Source: JAWWBS01 sp033720815
GTDB lineage: Bacteria; Pseudomonadota; Gammaproteobacteria; Natronospirales; JAJUFS01
Assembly (NCBI GenBank): GCA_033720815.1
Contig: JAWWBT010000019.1
Coordinates: 1 to 23,226 of the forward strand
Length of the DNA: 23,226 bases
Reading direction: 5' to 3'
Under the pieces are notes generated by a model, which had not been told where the DNA came from, made no database searches, and worked only from the letters and a program-made list of their open reading frames with translations. Positions 13,510 to 20,635 of the stretch are shown one piece after another. The first letter of the stretch is position 1. Each line of letters opens with the position of its first letter. The translations under genes were made by a program, and so were the position numbers.

Positions 13510-14877
13510 ATGCGACAAGCCATCGCTTCTTTCTTGACCCTGCTCGCACTGTTGCTGGCGGCGTTCAACGCGCAGGCTGCGCTGCCGGCCAGCGTCGACG
13601 GTGATGACGTTCCCACGCTCGCGCCGCTGATCGAGCGCGTCGAACCGGCCGTGGTGAACATTTCCACGCGTGGCACCGTGCAGCAGCGCCAGAACCCGCT
13701 GATGAACGACCCGTTCTTCCGCCGCTTCTTCGGCCAGCCGGAGCAGCCACGCGAACGTGAAGTACAGGGTCTTGGCTCGGGCGTGATCATCGATGCCCGC
13801 GAGGGCCTGCTGGTGACCAACGCACACGTGATTGCCCAGGCCGATGAAATCCTGGTCACGCTGAACGACGGTCGCGAATTCGAAGCCGAGCTGATCGGCA
13901 AGGACGAACGCACCGACGTTGCGCTACTGAAGATCGAGGCCGACGACCTCGTGGCGGTGAAGCTCGCCAATTCCGAAAAGCTTCGCGTCGGTGACTTCGT
14001 GGTGGCCATCGGCAACCCCTTCGGCCTGCAGCACACCGTGACCTCCGGCATCGTGTCGGGCCTCGGCCGCTTTGGCTTGAATGCCGAGAATTTCGAGGAT
14101 TTCATCCAGACCGACGCATCGATCAATCCCGGTAATTCCGGCGGCGCGCTGATCAACCTGAAAGGTGAACTTGTTGGCGTGAACACCGCGATCCTCTCGC
14201 GCAGTGGCGGCAATATCGGCATCGGTTTCGCGATTCCCGCGAACATGGTGACCGCCGTGGTCAACCAGCTGCAGGAATTCGGTGAAGTGAAGCGCGGCGT
14301 GCTTGGCGTGCAGATCCAGGACGTAACGCCGGATCTCGCCAAGGCATTCGACCTCGGCGACAACGAAGGCGCGCTCGTGTCGAACGTGGTGACCGGATCG
14401 GCAGCGGACGAGGCAGGCATCGAGTCTGGTGACGTCATCGTGTCGGTAAACGGCAAGAAGGTCGAAAGCTTCACGGACCTGCGTAACCGCATCGGCCTGA
14501 TGCGTGTTGGCGACGAAGTGAAGATGGAAATCCTTCGTGACGGCAAGCGCAAGACGATTCTCGCGACGATTGGTGACCCGGAAGAAAATGTTTATGCCTC
14601 CGATGAACTTCATCCGGGCCTGCAGGGCGCCAGCTTTGCCGAGCTCGACGAACGCTCGCCGCTGTTCGGTGAGGTGAAGGGCGTGCTGGTTGCCAACGTG
14701 GAGCGTGGTACGCGCGCTGCGCGCGTCGGCTTGCGCCCGGGTGATGTCATTACCTCGGTGAACCGCCAGGACGTGAGCAACCTGGGTGAATTCCGCCAGC
14801 TCGCCTCCGGCAGTGACGGCATGCTGTTGCTGCGTATCCGCCGCGGTAACGGGGCGCTCTTTATCGCTGTGCGATAA
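13510..14877 (+). CDS. degQ: Do-family periplasmic serine protease (DegQ/DegP/MucD)
   Basis: A 455-residue HtrA protease that degrades or refolds damaged envelope proteins. Signal peptide MRQAIASFLTLLALLLAAFNAQA is followed by a trypsin-like domain with His106 (VTNAHVI), Asp136 (RTDVALL) and Ser210 (NPGNSGGAL), then two PDZ domains (about 245-345: GVLGVQIQDVTPDLA and DEAGIESGDVIVSVNG; about 370-455: ARVGLRPGDVITSVN). The length equals E. coli DegQ, shorter than DegP, so degQ/mucD-like is the best label; the exact orthologue is unsettled. GGAAGGA stands just before the ATG, and the ATG opens the signal peptide; the in-phase region upstream is noncoding. Close neighbours are the hsp20 gene and a subtilisin. 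Confidence 0.95.
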   Translation: MRQAIASFLTLLALLLAAFNAQAALPASVDGDDVPTLAPLIERVEPAVVNISTRGTVQQRQNPLMNDPFFRRFFGQPEQPREREVQGLGSGVIIDAREGLLVTNAHVIAQADEILVTLNDGREFEAELIGKDERTDVALLKIEADDLVAVKLANSEKLRVGDFVVAIGNPFGLQHTVTSGIVSGLGRFGLNAENFEDFIQTDASINPGNSGGALINLKGELVGVNTAILSRSGGNIGIGFAIPANMVTAVVNQLQEFGEVKRGVLGVQIQDVTPDLAKAFDLGDNEGALVSNVVTGSAADEAGIESGDVIVSVNGKKVESFTDLRNRIGLMRVGDEVKMEILRDGKRKTILATIGDPEENVYASDELHPGLQGASFAELDERSPLFGEVKGVLVANVERGTRAARVGLRPGDVITSVNRQDVSNLGEFRQLASGSDGMLLLRIRRGNGALFIAVR

Positions 14878-14949
14878 AGAGAAGAGCGAGAATCGCCGTG
14901 CGATGAAACGAAAAATAATGATCGCTGTACGATGAAACAGCGATAGATT
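14863..14949 (+). repeat. Three 29-bp-spaced repeats at the degQ 3' end
   Basis: ATCGCTGTGCGAT occurs at 14863-14875, with one-base variants at 14892-14904 and 14921-14933, spaced exactly 29 bases. Each is a small ATCGC-TGT-GCGAT hairpin; the first is the centre of an 11-bp perfect stem (CTCTTTATCGC...) that contains the degQ stop codon. It looks like tandem duplication of the gene end. Confidence 0.7.
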
Positions 14950-14957
14950 GCATCCAG

Positions 14958-14990
14958 AAAAAAAACCCCGGCAATGCCGGGGTTTTTTCA
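14958..14990 (+). terminator. Rho-independent terminator after the degQ-like gene
   Basis: A 13-bp stem (14960-14972 with 14976-14988; core CCCCGGC/GCCGGGG) has an AAT loop, a T-run on the plus strand and an A-run before it. It may work in both directions. Confidence 0.9.
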
Positions 14991-15233
14991 TGCTACGTGA
15001 AAAATTTTTCTTCGCCCTCGAATCGCTCAACGGTGGGCGTTGAGGCAATTCCTCATGCGTTGCACATCGCTGCATGATTTGACAGAAACAGATTATCTGC
15101 TTCACTTTTTTCTCGAGCCGGCCGTCACTGGGGAAGTGAATGAAGCCGGCCTTGCCTTGATGGTCATTCCGCACTCGTTTGACCCAATCCATCAATACAT
15201 CAGATTGGTAACAACCAATTTGGGGGAACTGTT
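14991..15233. other. Leader and promoter region of the subtilisin gene
   Basis: No gene is seen. A TTGACA lies at about 15078-15083 without a good -10 at 17 bases. A GCCGGCC/GGCCGGC inverted repeat (about 15117-15153) could form a leader structure. I recognise no riboswitch. Confidence 0.35.
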
Positions 15234-16523
15234 TTGAAGAAAATTCTTTCCGTAATCGCGGGCGTCGCCATGATGGCGTCCACCACTGCGCTCGCCGGCA
15301 ATGGCGATCGCTTTGTCGACGTAATCGTGAGCCTCAAGGACGCGAGCTCCCCATCCATGCATGCCAGCAACCGCGCAGCAGCAGCGGATTTCGCGCGCGG
15401 CTTCGGCGTGTCACCACGTTTCACTTACGGTGCCGTGATGAGCGGCTTCGCGGCCAGCGTGCCGGAATCACGCCTGGAGGCGCTGCGTAACCATCCGCGC
15501 GTGCAGAGCGTCACCATCGACGCACCGGTTCGCGCGTTTGCGCCGCCCTGCCACGTCACCGGCACCTGCGGTGGTGGCGGCGGTGATGGCCAGACCATCC
15601 CGTGGGGCATTGATCGCATCGGTGCGACCGGCAACGCGAACACCGGCGCCGGCGTTCACGTCTACGTGATCGACACCGGTATCGATGCCGACCATGCCGA
15701 CCTTGCCGCCAACATCAGCAACGGTTTTGCCGCCGAGTCCTGCAAGGGTGGCAGCTGCATGGCCGACTGGGATGACGACCACGGTCACGGCACGCACGTT
15801 GCCGGTACCGTCGGCGCGCTCGACAACGACATCGACGTCGTCGGCGTTGCTCCGGAAGTCACCCTTCACGCCGTGAAGGTGCTGAACAAGCGCGGCTCGG
15901 GTAGCCGCTCGGGCGTGATCGCCGGTATCGACTGGGTCACTTCCCAGGCCGTCGCGATGGGCCAGCCGGTTGTCGCGAACATGAGCCTCGGTGGCTCGGG
16001 TTCGAAGACCGGCACCTGCACCAGCTCCGGCTTCACCGGCAGCGATGACTACCACCGTGCCCTCTGCAATGCGCGTAACGCGGGCGTCGTGATGGCCGTT
16101 GCCGCCGGTAACGAAAGCGCGGATGCCGAAGGCTCCGTGCCGGCCGCCTACGACGATGCCGTGATTACTGTCAGCGCGACGTCGGAAGGCGACGACTGGG
16201 CGGGCTTCTCGAACTGGGGTGACAACTCCGCTTCGTACATGAGCTCGAACTCGGCGCCGGTGAGCATTGCTGCACCGGGTGCCGGCATCCTGTCGCTGTC
16301 CACCGGTGGTGGCACGACGACCATGAGCGGCACCTCGATGGCGTCGCCGCACGTTGCCGGCGCCCTGGCGCTGATCATGGCGTCGAGCTCGCAGTCTGCC
16401 GATGGCTCGGCTTTCGAGAACCTGCGCAGCACGCTGCTGAACGCGGCTGAAGATACCAGCAGCTTCTCGAACACCTCGGGCTACCCGCATGACGAGGACT
16501 TCCTCGACGCAGGCAGCCTCTGA
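15234..16523 (+). CDS. Secreted subtilisin-like serine protease (S8 family)
   Basis: A 429-residue extracellular protease precursor. Signal peptide MKKILSVIAGVAMMASTTALA is followed by an I9-type inhibitory propeptide (about 25-100: RFVDVIVSLKDASS, FTYGAVMSGFAASV), a Gly-rich linker and the catalytic domain from about 120. The triad is Asp147 (YVIDTGID), His185 (GHGTHVAGT) and Ser368 (SGTSMASPHVAG), with oxyanion Asn293 (AAGNES). Six Cys in the catalytic part (C170, C175, C262, C278 and two near 106-112) suggest disulfides, as in proteinase-K-like enzymes. The start is TTG at 15234, with GGGGGA about 7 bases before; no ATG would keep the signal peptide. It ends about 30 residues after the helix that follows the catalytic Ser, without a C-terminal P-domain. 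A terminator follows. Confidence 0.95.
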   Translation: MKKILSVIAGVAMMASTTALAGNGDRFVDVIVSLKDASSPSMHASNRAAAADFARGFGVSPRFTYGAVMSGFAASVPESRLEALRNHPRVQSVTIDAPVRAFAPPCHVTGTCGGGGGDGQTIPWGIDRIGATGNANTGAGVHVYVIDTGIDADHADLAANISNGFAAESCKGGSCMADWDDDHGHGTHVAGTVGALDNDIDVVGVAPEVTLHAVKVLNKRGSGSRSGVIAGIDWVTSQAVAMGQPVVANMSLGGSGSKTGTCTSSGFTGSDDYHRALCNARNAGVVMAVAAGNESADAEGSVPAAYDDAVITVSATSEGDDWAGFSNWGDNSASYMSSNSAPVSIAAPGAGILSLSTGGGTTTMSGTSMASPHVAGALALIMASSSQSADGSAFENLRSTLLNAAEDTSSFSNTSGYPHDEDFLDAGSL

Positions 16524-16555
16524 GGCATTGAAGCCGAAAGGGAATGACCGACTTG

Positions 16556-16582
16556 AGGCCGCCTTCGGGCGGCCTTTTCTTT
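16556..16582 (+). terminator. Rho-independent terminator after the subtilisin gene
   Basis: AGGCCGCC (16556-16563) pairs with GGCGGCCT (16568-16575) around a TTCG tetraloop, followed by TTTCTTTT. It starts 32 bases after the stop codon. Confidence 0.9.
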
Positions 16583-16639
16583 TGTGCGGGGAAATTCGGC
16601 GTGGCGCTTCAGCAGGTCATTCGCGATGATCCATGCAGC

Positions 16640-17020
16640 TTAAGGACCTCGGTTTTCCTGTAATTCGCCGACAAGGTATTCCGGCAGCATCGAATCCGCG
16701 ACCTTGCTGTGCTTTCGTCCGTAGCCCTTGGTCCTGTACGCCTCCGTGGCCTCCTTGCCGCACCATTCCGTCATGATCGCGGGTGGCGCCGGATGCTCAG
16801 GAATGTACTCACTGAAATCGTAGACCTTGCCGTTGATTGCCATCCAGCAGTCTTCGGCAGTGTCGTGCTTGGCGAGTTCATCCAGGGTGACGATGGCCAG
16901 TGACGTTTTCTCTTCACCGGCCGTTCCTTCGGCGTGCGCGGGCGCCAGGTTCGCAACACCCCACAGGGTGAACACCGACGCCCAGAACGCAACGACAGCG
17001 GCAAACATGAATTTCTTCAT
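16640..17020 (-). CDS. Exported cytochrome b5-like heme-binding protein
   Basis: A 126-residue protein with an N-terminal signal or anchor (MKKFMFAAVVAFWASVFTLWGVANLAPAHA) and a cytochrome b5-like domain (about 43-120: VTLDELAKHDTAEDCWMAINGKVYDFSEYIPEHP). The heme ligands would be His76 in the EHP segment and His104 in GRKHSKVAD. The usual HPGG is HPAPP here, a deviation in the loop after the first ligand; two Cys (58, 87) are present. It would be a periplasmic electron carrier. The ATG overlaps the stop of the flavocytochrome gene by 4 bases (17017-17020), so the two are translated together and likely exchange electrons. Confidence 0.85.
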   Translation of the reverse strand: MKKFMFAAVVAFWASVFTLWGVANLAPAHAEGTAGEEKTSLAIVTLDELAKHDTAEDCWMAINGKVYDFSEYIPEHPAPPAIMTEWCGKEATEAYRTKGYGRKHSKVADSMLPEYLVGELQENRGP

Positions 17021-18345
17021 AGCAATGTGAACTCCTCTGAACGAACACGGTGCGCGGGCAGGCCCTTGTTGCGGAGAATCTGCCTGCCCAGCCTGATCAT
17101 TGGCGGTGGGCCGCAGATATAGGCCGTGCGTTCGGCAAAACCGGGAACATGGCGGGCAAGGAACGCTTCGTTCAACGGACCTTGCACCGCAAAGTAATGC
17201 GTGATGACGTCGAAGCCTTCAACGCGGGACGCGATGGCCTGCAACTCGTCGAGGAAATAGGCACGCGACGCATCCTGCGCCAGGTAGACGAGGCAAATAT
17301 CCACGGAGCCGGGCTCATGCAGCAGGGCGCGTGCGCGACCGACAAATGGCGTGATACCAATGCCGCCTCCGAGCCACAATTCCGGCTCGCGTTTTTTCTC
17401 GGCGGTTCCTGCGCGGAAGAAACGACCATACGGTCCATCAACATGCGCAATCGTTCCAGGCGTGACGGATTGCAGTGCGTGACTTGCGTCACCGAAATCC
17501 TTGATGGCAATGCGCAACTCGTCGGACTGCGGTGCAGAAGAGATCGTGTATGGATGCTCTTCGTTGCAGCCCGCTGCCAGCGCCGGGTCACGCGGCGTGA
17601 AGTACACGAACTGGCCAGCCGCGTGCGTGATGCGATCGCCGACAGGTTCGAGCACCAGTTCGACCACCCCTTTCGCAAGAGGCTCGACTGCCGTAACGCG
17701 ATAGGGCTTGCGGCCGAATTTCCTTGATACCACCGCGCGCCAGCTGAACGCCGCAAGCGCGAGTACCGACAATCCACCCCAGGTCACGATATTCCAGTGA
17801 CCGACAAGCACCGTATTGAGCGCAATGCCATGAATGGCCCCGAGTAACAGCGCAGCACCGGCCAGCAGGTGCAGGTGCTTCCAGCGCTGGTAATCCGGTG
17901 CCCCGAAAAAGGAATAGCTCGGTGCCAGGAAGATCATCATTGCGAGCAGGGCCGCCCAGCCGATCCACGTCGCCACGTCACCTGCCGGTGGAAACAGGGT
18001 CATTGCCGCCGCCTGCACACCGCCGGGAACCGCCGCAAACGCGAGAAGCAGGGGGTGCAGCATCAACAGCAGCAATGCTGCCGTTCCCAGGGAATGATGC
18101 AGCCGCCATAGCCGGGTCAGGCCGCCGAAAGGCTGGTCGAAACCGGGAACACGCACTGCCAGTATCCCGGCGAACAGAAGACTGGCGAGACCGAGGACGC
18201 CGGCCAGCTTGCCGCCGAATCGCAGCCAGTCGGAGTACGCCTGGGGCCAGGGATCAAGCAGCTGGGGCAAGGCGACAAGGGATGGCGCCAGGACCAGTAA
18301 CACGATAATGGCCTCGCCCGGTTCGATACGCCTGATCACGTTCAT
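17017..18345 (-). CDS. Ferric-reductase-type membrane flavocytochrome (FAD/NAD(P)H oxidoreductase)
   Basis: A 442-residue membrane oxidoreductase. Residues 1-205 hold about six membrane helices with heme-binding His pairs: His83/84 and His97 in RLHHSLGTAALLLLMLHPLL, and His157/159 and His172 in RWKHLHLLAGAALLLGAIHG, as in ferric reductase/NADPH oxidase transmembrane domains. The FAD-binding domain (about 210-305) has HPYTISSAP, and the NAD(P)-binding domain (about 320-442) has LWLGGGIGITPF and ICGPPPM. It would pass electrons from cytosolic NAD(P)H through FAD and heme to an acceptor outside, probably via the overlapping cytochrome b5-like partner. The ATG at 18345 has AGAGGAG at a good distance; an ATG 26 codons upstream in the same frame lacks this and adds unlikely sequence. 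Confidence 0.92.
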   Translation of the reverse strand: MNVIRRIEPGEAIIVLLVLAPSLVALPQLLDPWPQAYSDWLRFGGKLAGVLGLASLLFAGILAVRVPGFDQPFGGLTRLWRLHHSLGTAALLLLMLHPLLLAFAAVPGGVQAAAMTLFPPAGDVATWIGWAALLAMMIFLAPSYSFFGAPDYQRWKHLHLLAGAALLLGAIHGIALNTVLVGHWNIVTWGGLSVLALAAFSWRAVVSRKFGRKPYRVTAVEPLAKGVVELVLEPVGDRITHAAGQFVYFTPRDPALAAGCNEEHPYTISSAPQSDELRIAIKDFGDASHALQSVTPGTIAHVDGPYGRFFRAGTAEKKREPELWLGGGIGITPFVGRARALLHEPGSVDICLVYLAQDASRAYFLDELQAIASRVEGFDVITHYFAVQGPLNEAFLARHVPGFAERTAYICGPPPMIRLGRQILRNKGLPAHRVRSEEFTLL

Positions 18346-18445
18346 CAAGCAGTGCACTCCTCTGCCCCCATCCGTATTCCGACCATAGCCCAGATGCACA
18401 GCGCGGGTAATGCTCCAGGTCAACGACCGATGGCGATTCCCGGGT

Positions 18446-19228
18446 TCAGTCGACCAGCAGCTTCAAGCCCACCAGCAACACGAGCAGCGCGAAGCCGCGT
18501 CGAAGTTTCGACTGGTCAATGCGATGCGCCGTCTTCGCACCGAGCGGTGCGGTAAATATCGCCGTCACTGCAAATGCCGCCACTGCGGGCCAGTAGATGT
18601 AACCGGTGGAATACGGTAGCGGCGTCTCACTCGCAAACAGCATGTAGCCGACGGAACCCACGAAAGCGACGATCACGGTACAGGCGGAAGATGTTGCGAC
18701 AGCTACCGCGGCACGATGACCGCGCGCCAGCAACCAGGGCACGACCATTACGCCACCACCCACACCGGCAAGCGACGCAACGCCGCCAATCGGCAGCCCG
18801 GCGATGGCAGAGAGCCATGGGCGATCCGCCTTGGGCAATGGCGGATGCCGCTGCAGGAACAGGTAAGCCGCCATGACCAGCAGGAAGATACCGAACCAGC
18901 GCTGCAGGGCAGCGGTAGGAAATTCATCGGCAAGCCGTGCGCCTGCCAGCGATCCGATGACCAGCCCCGGGGCCATCCAGCCGAGCTCGCGCCAACGCAG
19001 GCCACCAAGGCGCCAGTGCATGATGGCGGCAATGCCGGAGTTGATCACGATAAAGGCCAGCGAGGAGCCCAATGCCACGTGCATGGCATAGGTCGCGGCC
19101 GCCGGGTCACTGGACAGGACAAAGAACATCACCGGCACCACCACAAGGCCACCACCGATACCGAGAAGTCCGGCGAGAAAACCGGCAACGATGCCGGCGA
19201 GCACGAAAATGCCCAGCATCCACTCCAT
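18446..19228 (-). CDS. TSUP-family (TauE/SafE) membrane permease
   Basis: A 260-residue inner-membrane protein with about eight hydrophobic helices. The two halves repeat the TSUP motif: GLLGIGGGLVVVPVMF near residue 20 and SLAGVGGGVMVVPWLL near 155. The family exports sulfite, sulfonates or other anions; the substrate cannot be told. I start at the ATG at 19228, because the frame upstream to 19645 is not protein-like and contains a terminator hairpin; an ATG at 19219 with GGAG before it is an alternative. It is 100 bases downstream of the flavocytochrome gene on the same strand, without strong evidence for one operon. Confidence 0.88.
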   Translation of the reverse strand: MEWMLGIFVLAGIVAGFLAGLLGIGGGLVVVPVMFFVLSSDPAAATYAMHVALGSSLAFIVINSGIAAIMHWRLGGLRWRELGWMAPGLVIGSLAGARLADEFPTAALQRWFGIFLLVMAAYLFLQRHPPLPKADRPWLSAIAGLPIGGVASLAGVGGGVMVVPWLLARGHRAAVAVATSSACTVIVAFVGSVGYMLFASETPLPYSTGYIYWPAVAAFAVTAIFTAPLGAKTAHRIDQSKLRRGFALLVLLVGLKLLVD

Positions 19229-19389
19229 CAGTGCGTCCCCGGGACCAACAGGGCGGCCTGGACACCAGGGTCGGGAACACGTGTCTGGCGGTTGCGAGGT
19301 GGCATTTCGACTTCCTGGATTACGGTCGGATGGACAGATGCTGCCGTAGCCGCGAAGGATTTGCCAATGCGCGACACGCGATGCGCCAT

Positions 19390-19419
19390 AAAAAACGGGA
19401 CCATCCGAAGATGGTCCCG
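19390..19419 (-). terminator. Orphan minus-strand Rho-independent terminator
   Basis: CGGGACCATC (19396-19405) pairs perfectly with GATGGTCCCG (19410-19419) around a 4-base loop. On the minus strand six U follow. The next minus-strand gene upstream is beyond the plus-strand cca operon, so the transcript it ends would be a small RNA or an antisense transcript. Confidence 0.75.
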
Positions 19420-19616
19420 CCAATGGAGTGACATCCCTGTCATGCCGGGCATCCCTGCCCTCTCCCTTGCCCCTGCCGCGCGTCAAGGCGAGCGACCACG
19501 CAACCAGGAACGGGCCCAGTAGACGCTTGCAGCCCGCCGCAGCACATCGGGAATACTCGGATTTGCCGGAAGGAAAGGGGGTAGGCAGCAGATGACCTGA
19601 GCGCGGGCGGCAGTTG

Positions 19617-19625
19617 TGGCACAAT
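19617..19625 (+). promoter_or_regulatory. Candidate extended -10 promoter directly before the NDUFA9-like gene
   Basis: TGGCACAAT (extended -10 form TGn-CACAAT) ends 7 bases before the ATG at 19633, and there is no Shine-Dalgarno. This would give a leaderless mRNA. No good -35 is present. Confidence 0.35.
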
Positions 19626-19632
19626 CCGGTGC

Positions 19633-20631
19633 ATGGAAATTTCAAGCATCGGATTCAGGAAACAGACGCGTCGCCGGATCGCGATCCTCGGCGGCACCGG
19701 CTTCGTGGGCAGCCACCTGGTTGCCCGCCTCGCACGCGACGGGCACCGCATCAAGGTCCTGTCGCGCCTGCGCGAGGACAACCGCCACCTGCTGGTGAAC
19801 CCGACCGTCGATGTACAGACGACCAACGTCTTCAGCAGCGAGGCGCTGGTGCGCGCCTTCGAGAATGTCGACACGGTGATCAACCTGGTCGGCATCCTCA
19901 ACGAGAGCGGCCACAGCGGCAAGGGCTTTCGCCAGGCGCACGTCGATTTCACGCAGCGGGCCGCCAATGCGGCGGAAAAGGCGGGCGTAAGGCGCTTCCT
20001 GCAGATGAGTGCGCTGGGAGCCGGACCCAACGGCCCGAGCCATTACCTGCGCAGCAAGGGCGAAGCCGAGAACCTGCTGATGACGCATGCTGCACGACAC
20101 ATGCGCGTGACCATCTTCAAGCCTTCGGTGATCTTCGGCCCGGGCGACAGCTTCATCAATCGCTTTGCCGGCCTGCTGAAGATTGCCCCGATCATGCCGC
20201 TGGCCTGTCCCGACGCGAAATTCTCGCCGGTCAGCGTGGCCGACGTGTGCGAGGCATTTGCCCGCAGCATCGAAAACGAGGCAACGGTCGGCAAGCGCCT
20301 GGAACTGTGCGGCCCGGAAACCTGGACGCTGAAGGAAATCGTCGAATACGTGCGCGATCAGCTCGGCCTCCGTCGCCTGGTCCTGCCACTGCCGAACTGG
20401 GCGTCGAAGATGCAGTCTGCCGTGTTCGAGTTCGTGCCGGGCAAGCCGTTCTCGCGTGACAATTACAACAGCCTGCAACTCGATAGCGTCTGCAGCGAAA
20501 ACGGCTTCGCGCTGTTCGGCATCCAGCCGTCCGGCCTGGATGCGGTCGTCCCGTACTACCTGCGCCCGGTTCACCCGCGTCGCCGCTACGACGAAATGCG
20601 CCGACGCGCGCGCCGCGCAAAGACCCGGTAA
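19633..20631 (+). CDS. NAD(P)-binding SDR protein, complex I NDUFA9-like
   Basis: A 332-residue atypical/extended short-chain dehydrogenase-like protein. The N-terminal Rossmann motif is ILGGTGFVGSHL (glycines 20, 21, 23, 26), with NLVGILNE at about 84-91 and Tyr138-x3-Lys142. It resembles bacterial proteins annotated as the complex I NDUFA9 subunit family or nucleoside-diphosphate-sugar epimerases; the reaction is not known. No signal peptide or membrane helix is seen. The C-terminal tail is very Arg-rich (RRRYDEMRRRARRAKTR), which may bind nucleic acid or membrane. cca follows after 4 bases, so they are one operon; the pairing occurs in other gammaproteobacteria to my knowledge. The ATG at 19633 is the only good start but has no Shine-Dalgarno. 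Confidence 0.88.
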   Translation: MEISSIGFRKQTRRRIAILGGTGFVGSHLVARLARDGHRIKVLSRLREDNRHLLVNPTVDVQTTNVFSSEALVRAFENVDTVINLVGILNESGHSGKGFRQAHVDFTQRAANAAEKAGVRRFLQMSALGAGPNGPSHYLRSKGEAENLLMTHAARHMRVTIFKPSVIFGPGDSFINRFAGLLKIAPIMPLACPDAKFSPVSVADVCEAFARSIENEATVGKRLELCGPETWTLKEIVEYVRDQLGLRRLVLPLPNWASKMQSAVFEFVPGKPFSRDNYNSLQLDSVCSENGFALFGIQPSGLDAVVPYYLRPVHPRRRYDEMRRRARRAKTR

Positions 20632-20635
20632 TCCC

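Larger units (their letters stand above)
19229..19632. other. Intergenic region between permease and NDUFA9-like genes
   Basis: No protein gene is convincing in these 404 bases. A minus-strand terminator occupies 19390-19419 without an obvious gene before it. A 74-codon minus-strand ORF (19228-19452) runs through that terminator and ends at the permease start; its translation is not recognisable and I do not call it a gene. Confidence 0.5.

Noticed and set aside
15090..15160. Cobalamin or c-di-GMP riboswitch before the subtilisin gene
   Set aside because: Only a general inverted repeat is present; the conserved riboswitch core sequences are missing.
13485..15195. Long minus-strand ORFs opposite the degQ-like gene
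   Set aside because: Antisense shadows; the plus strand has the complete protease with catalytic triad.
15468..16490. 340-codon minus-strand ORF opposite the subtilisin gene
   Set aside because: Shadow of a clear S8 protease; Arg/His-rich and without domains.
19228..19452. 74-codon minus-strand ORF ending at the permease start
   Set aside because: It runs through a strong terminator, is unrecognisable and has no clear ribosome site; kept only as an uncertain note.
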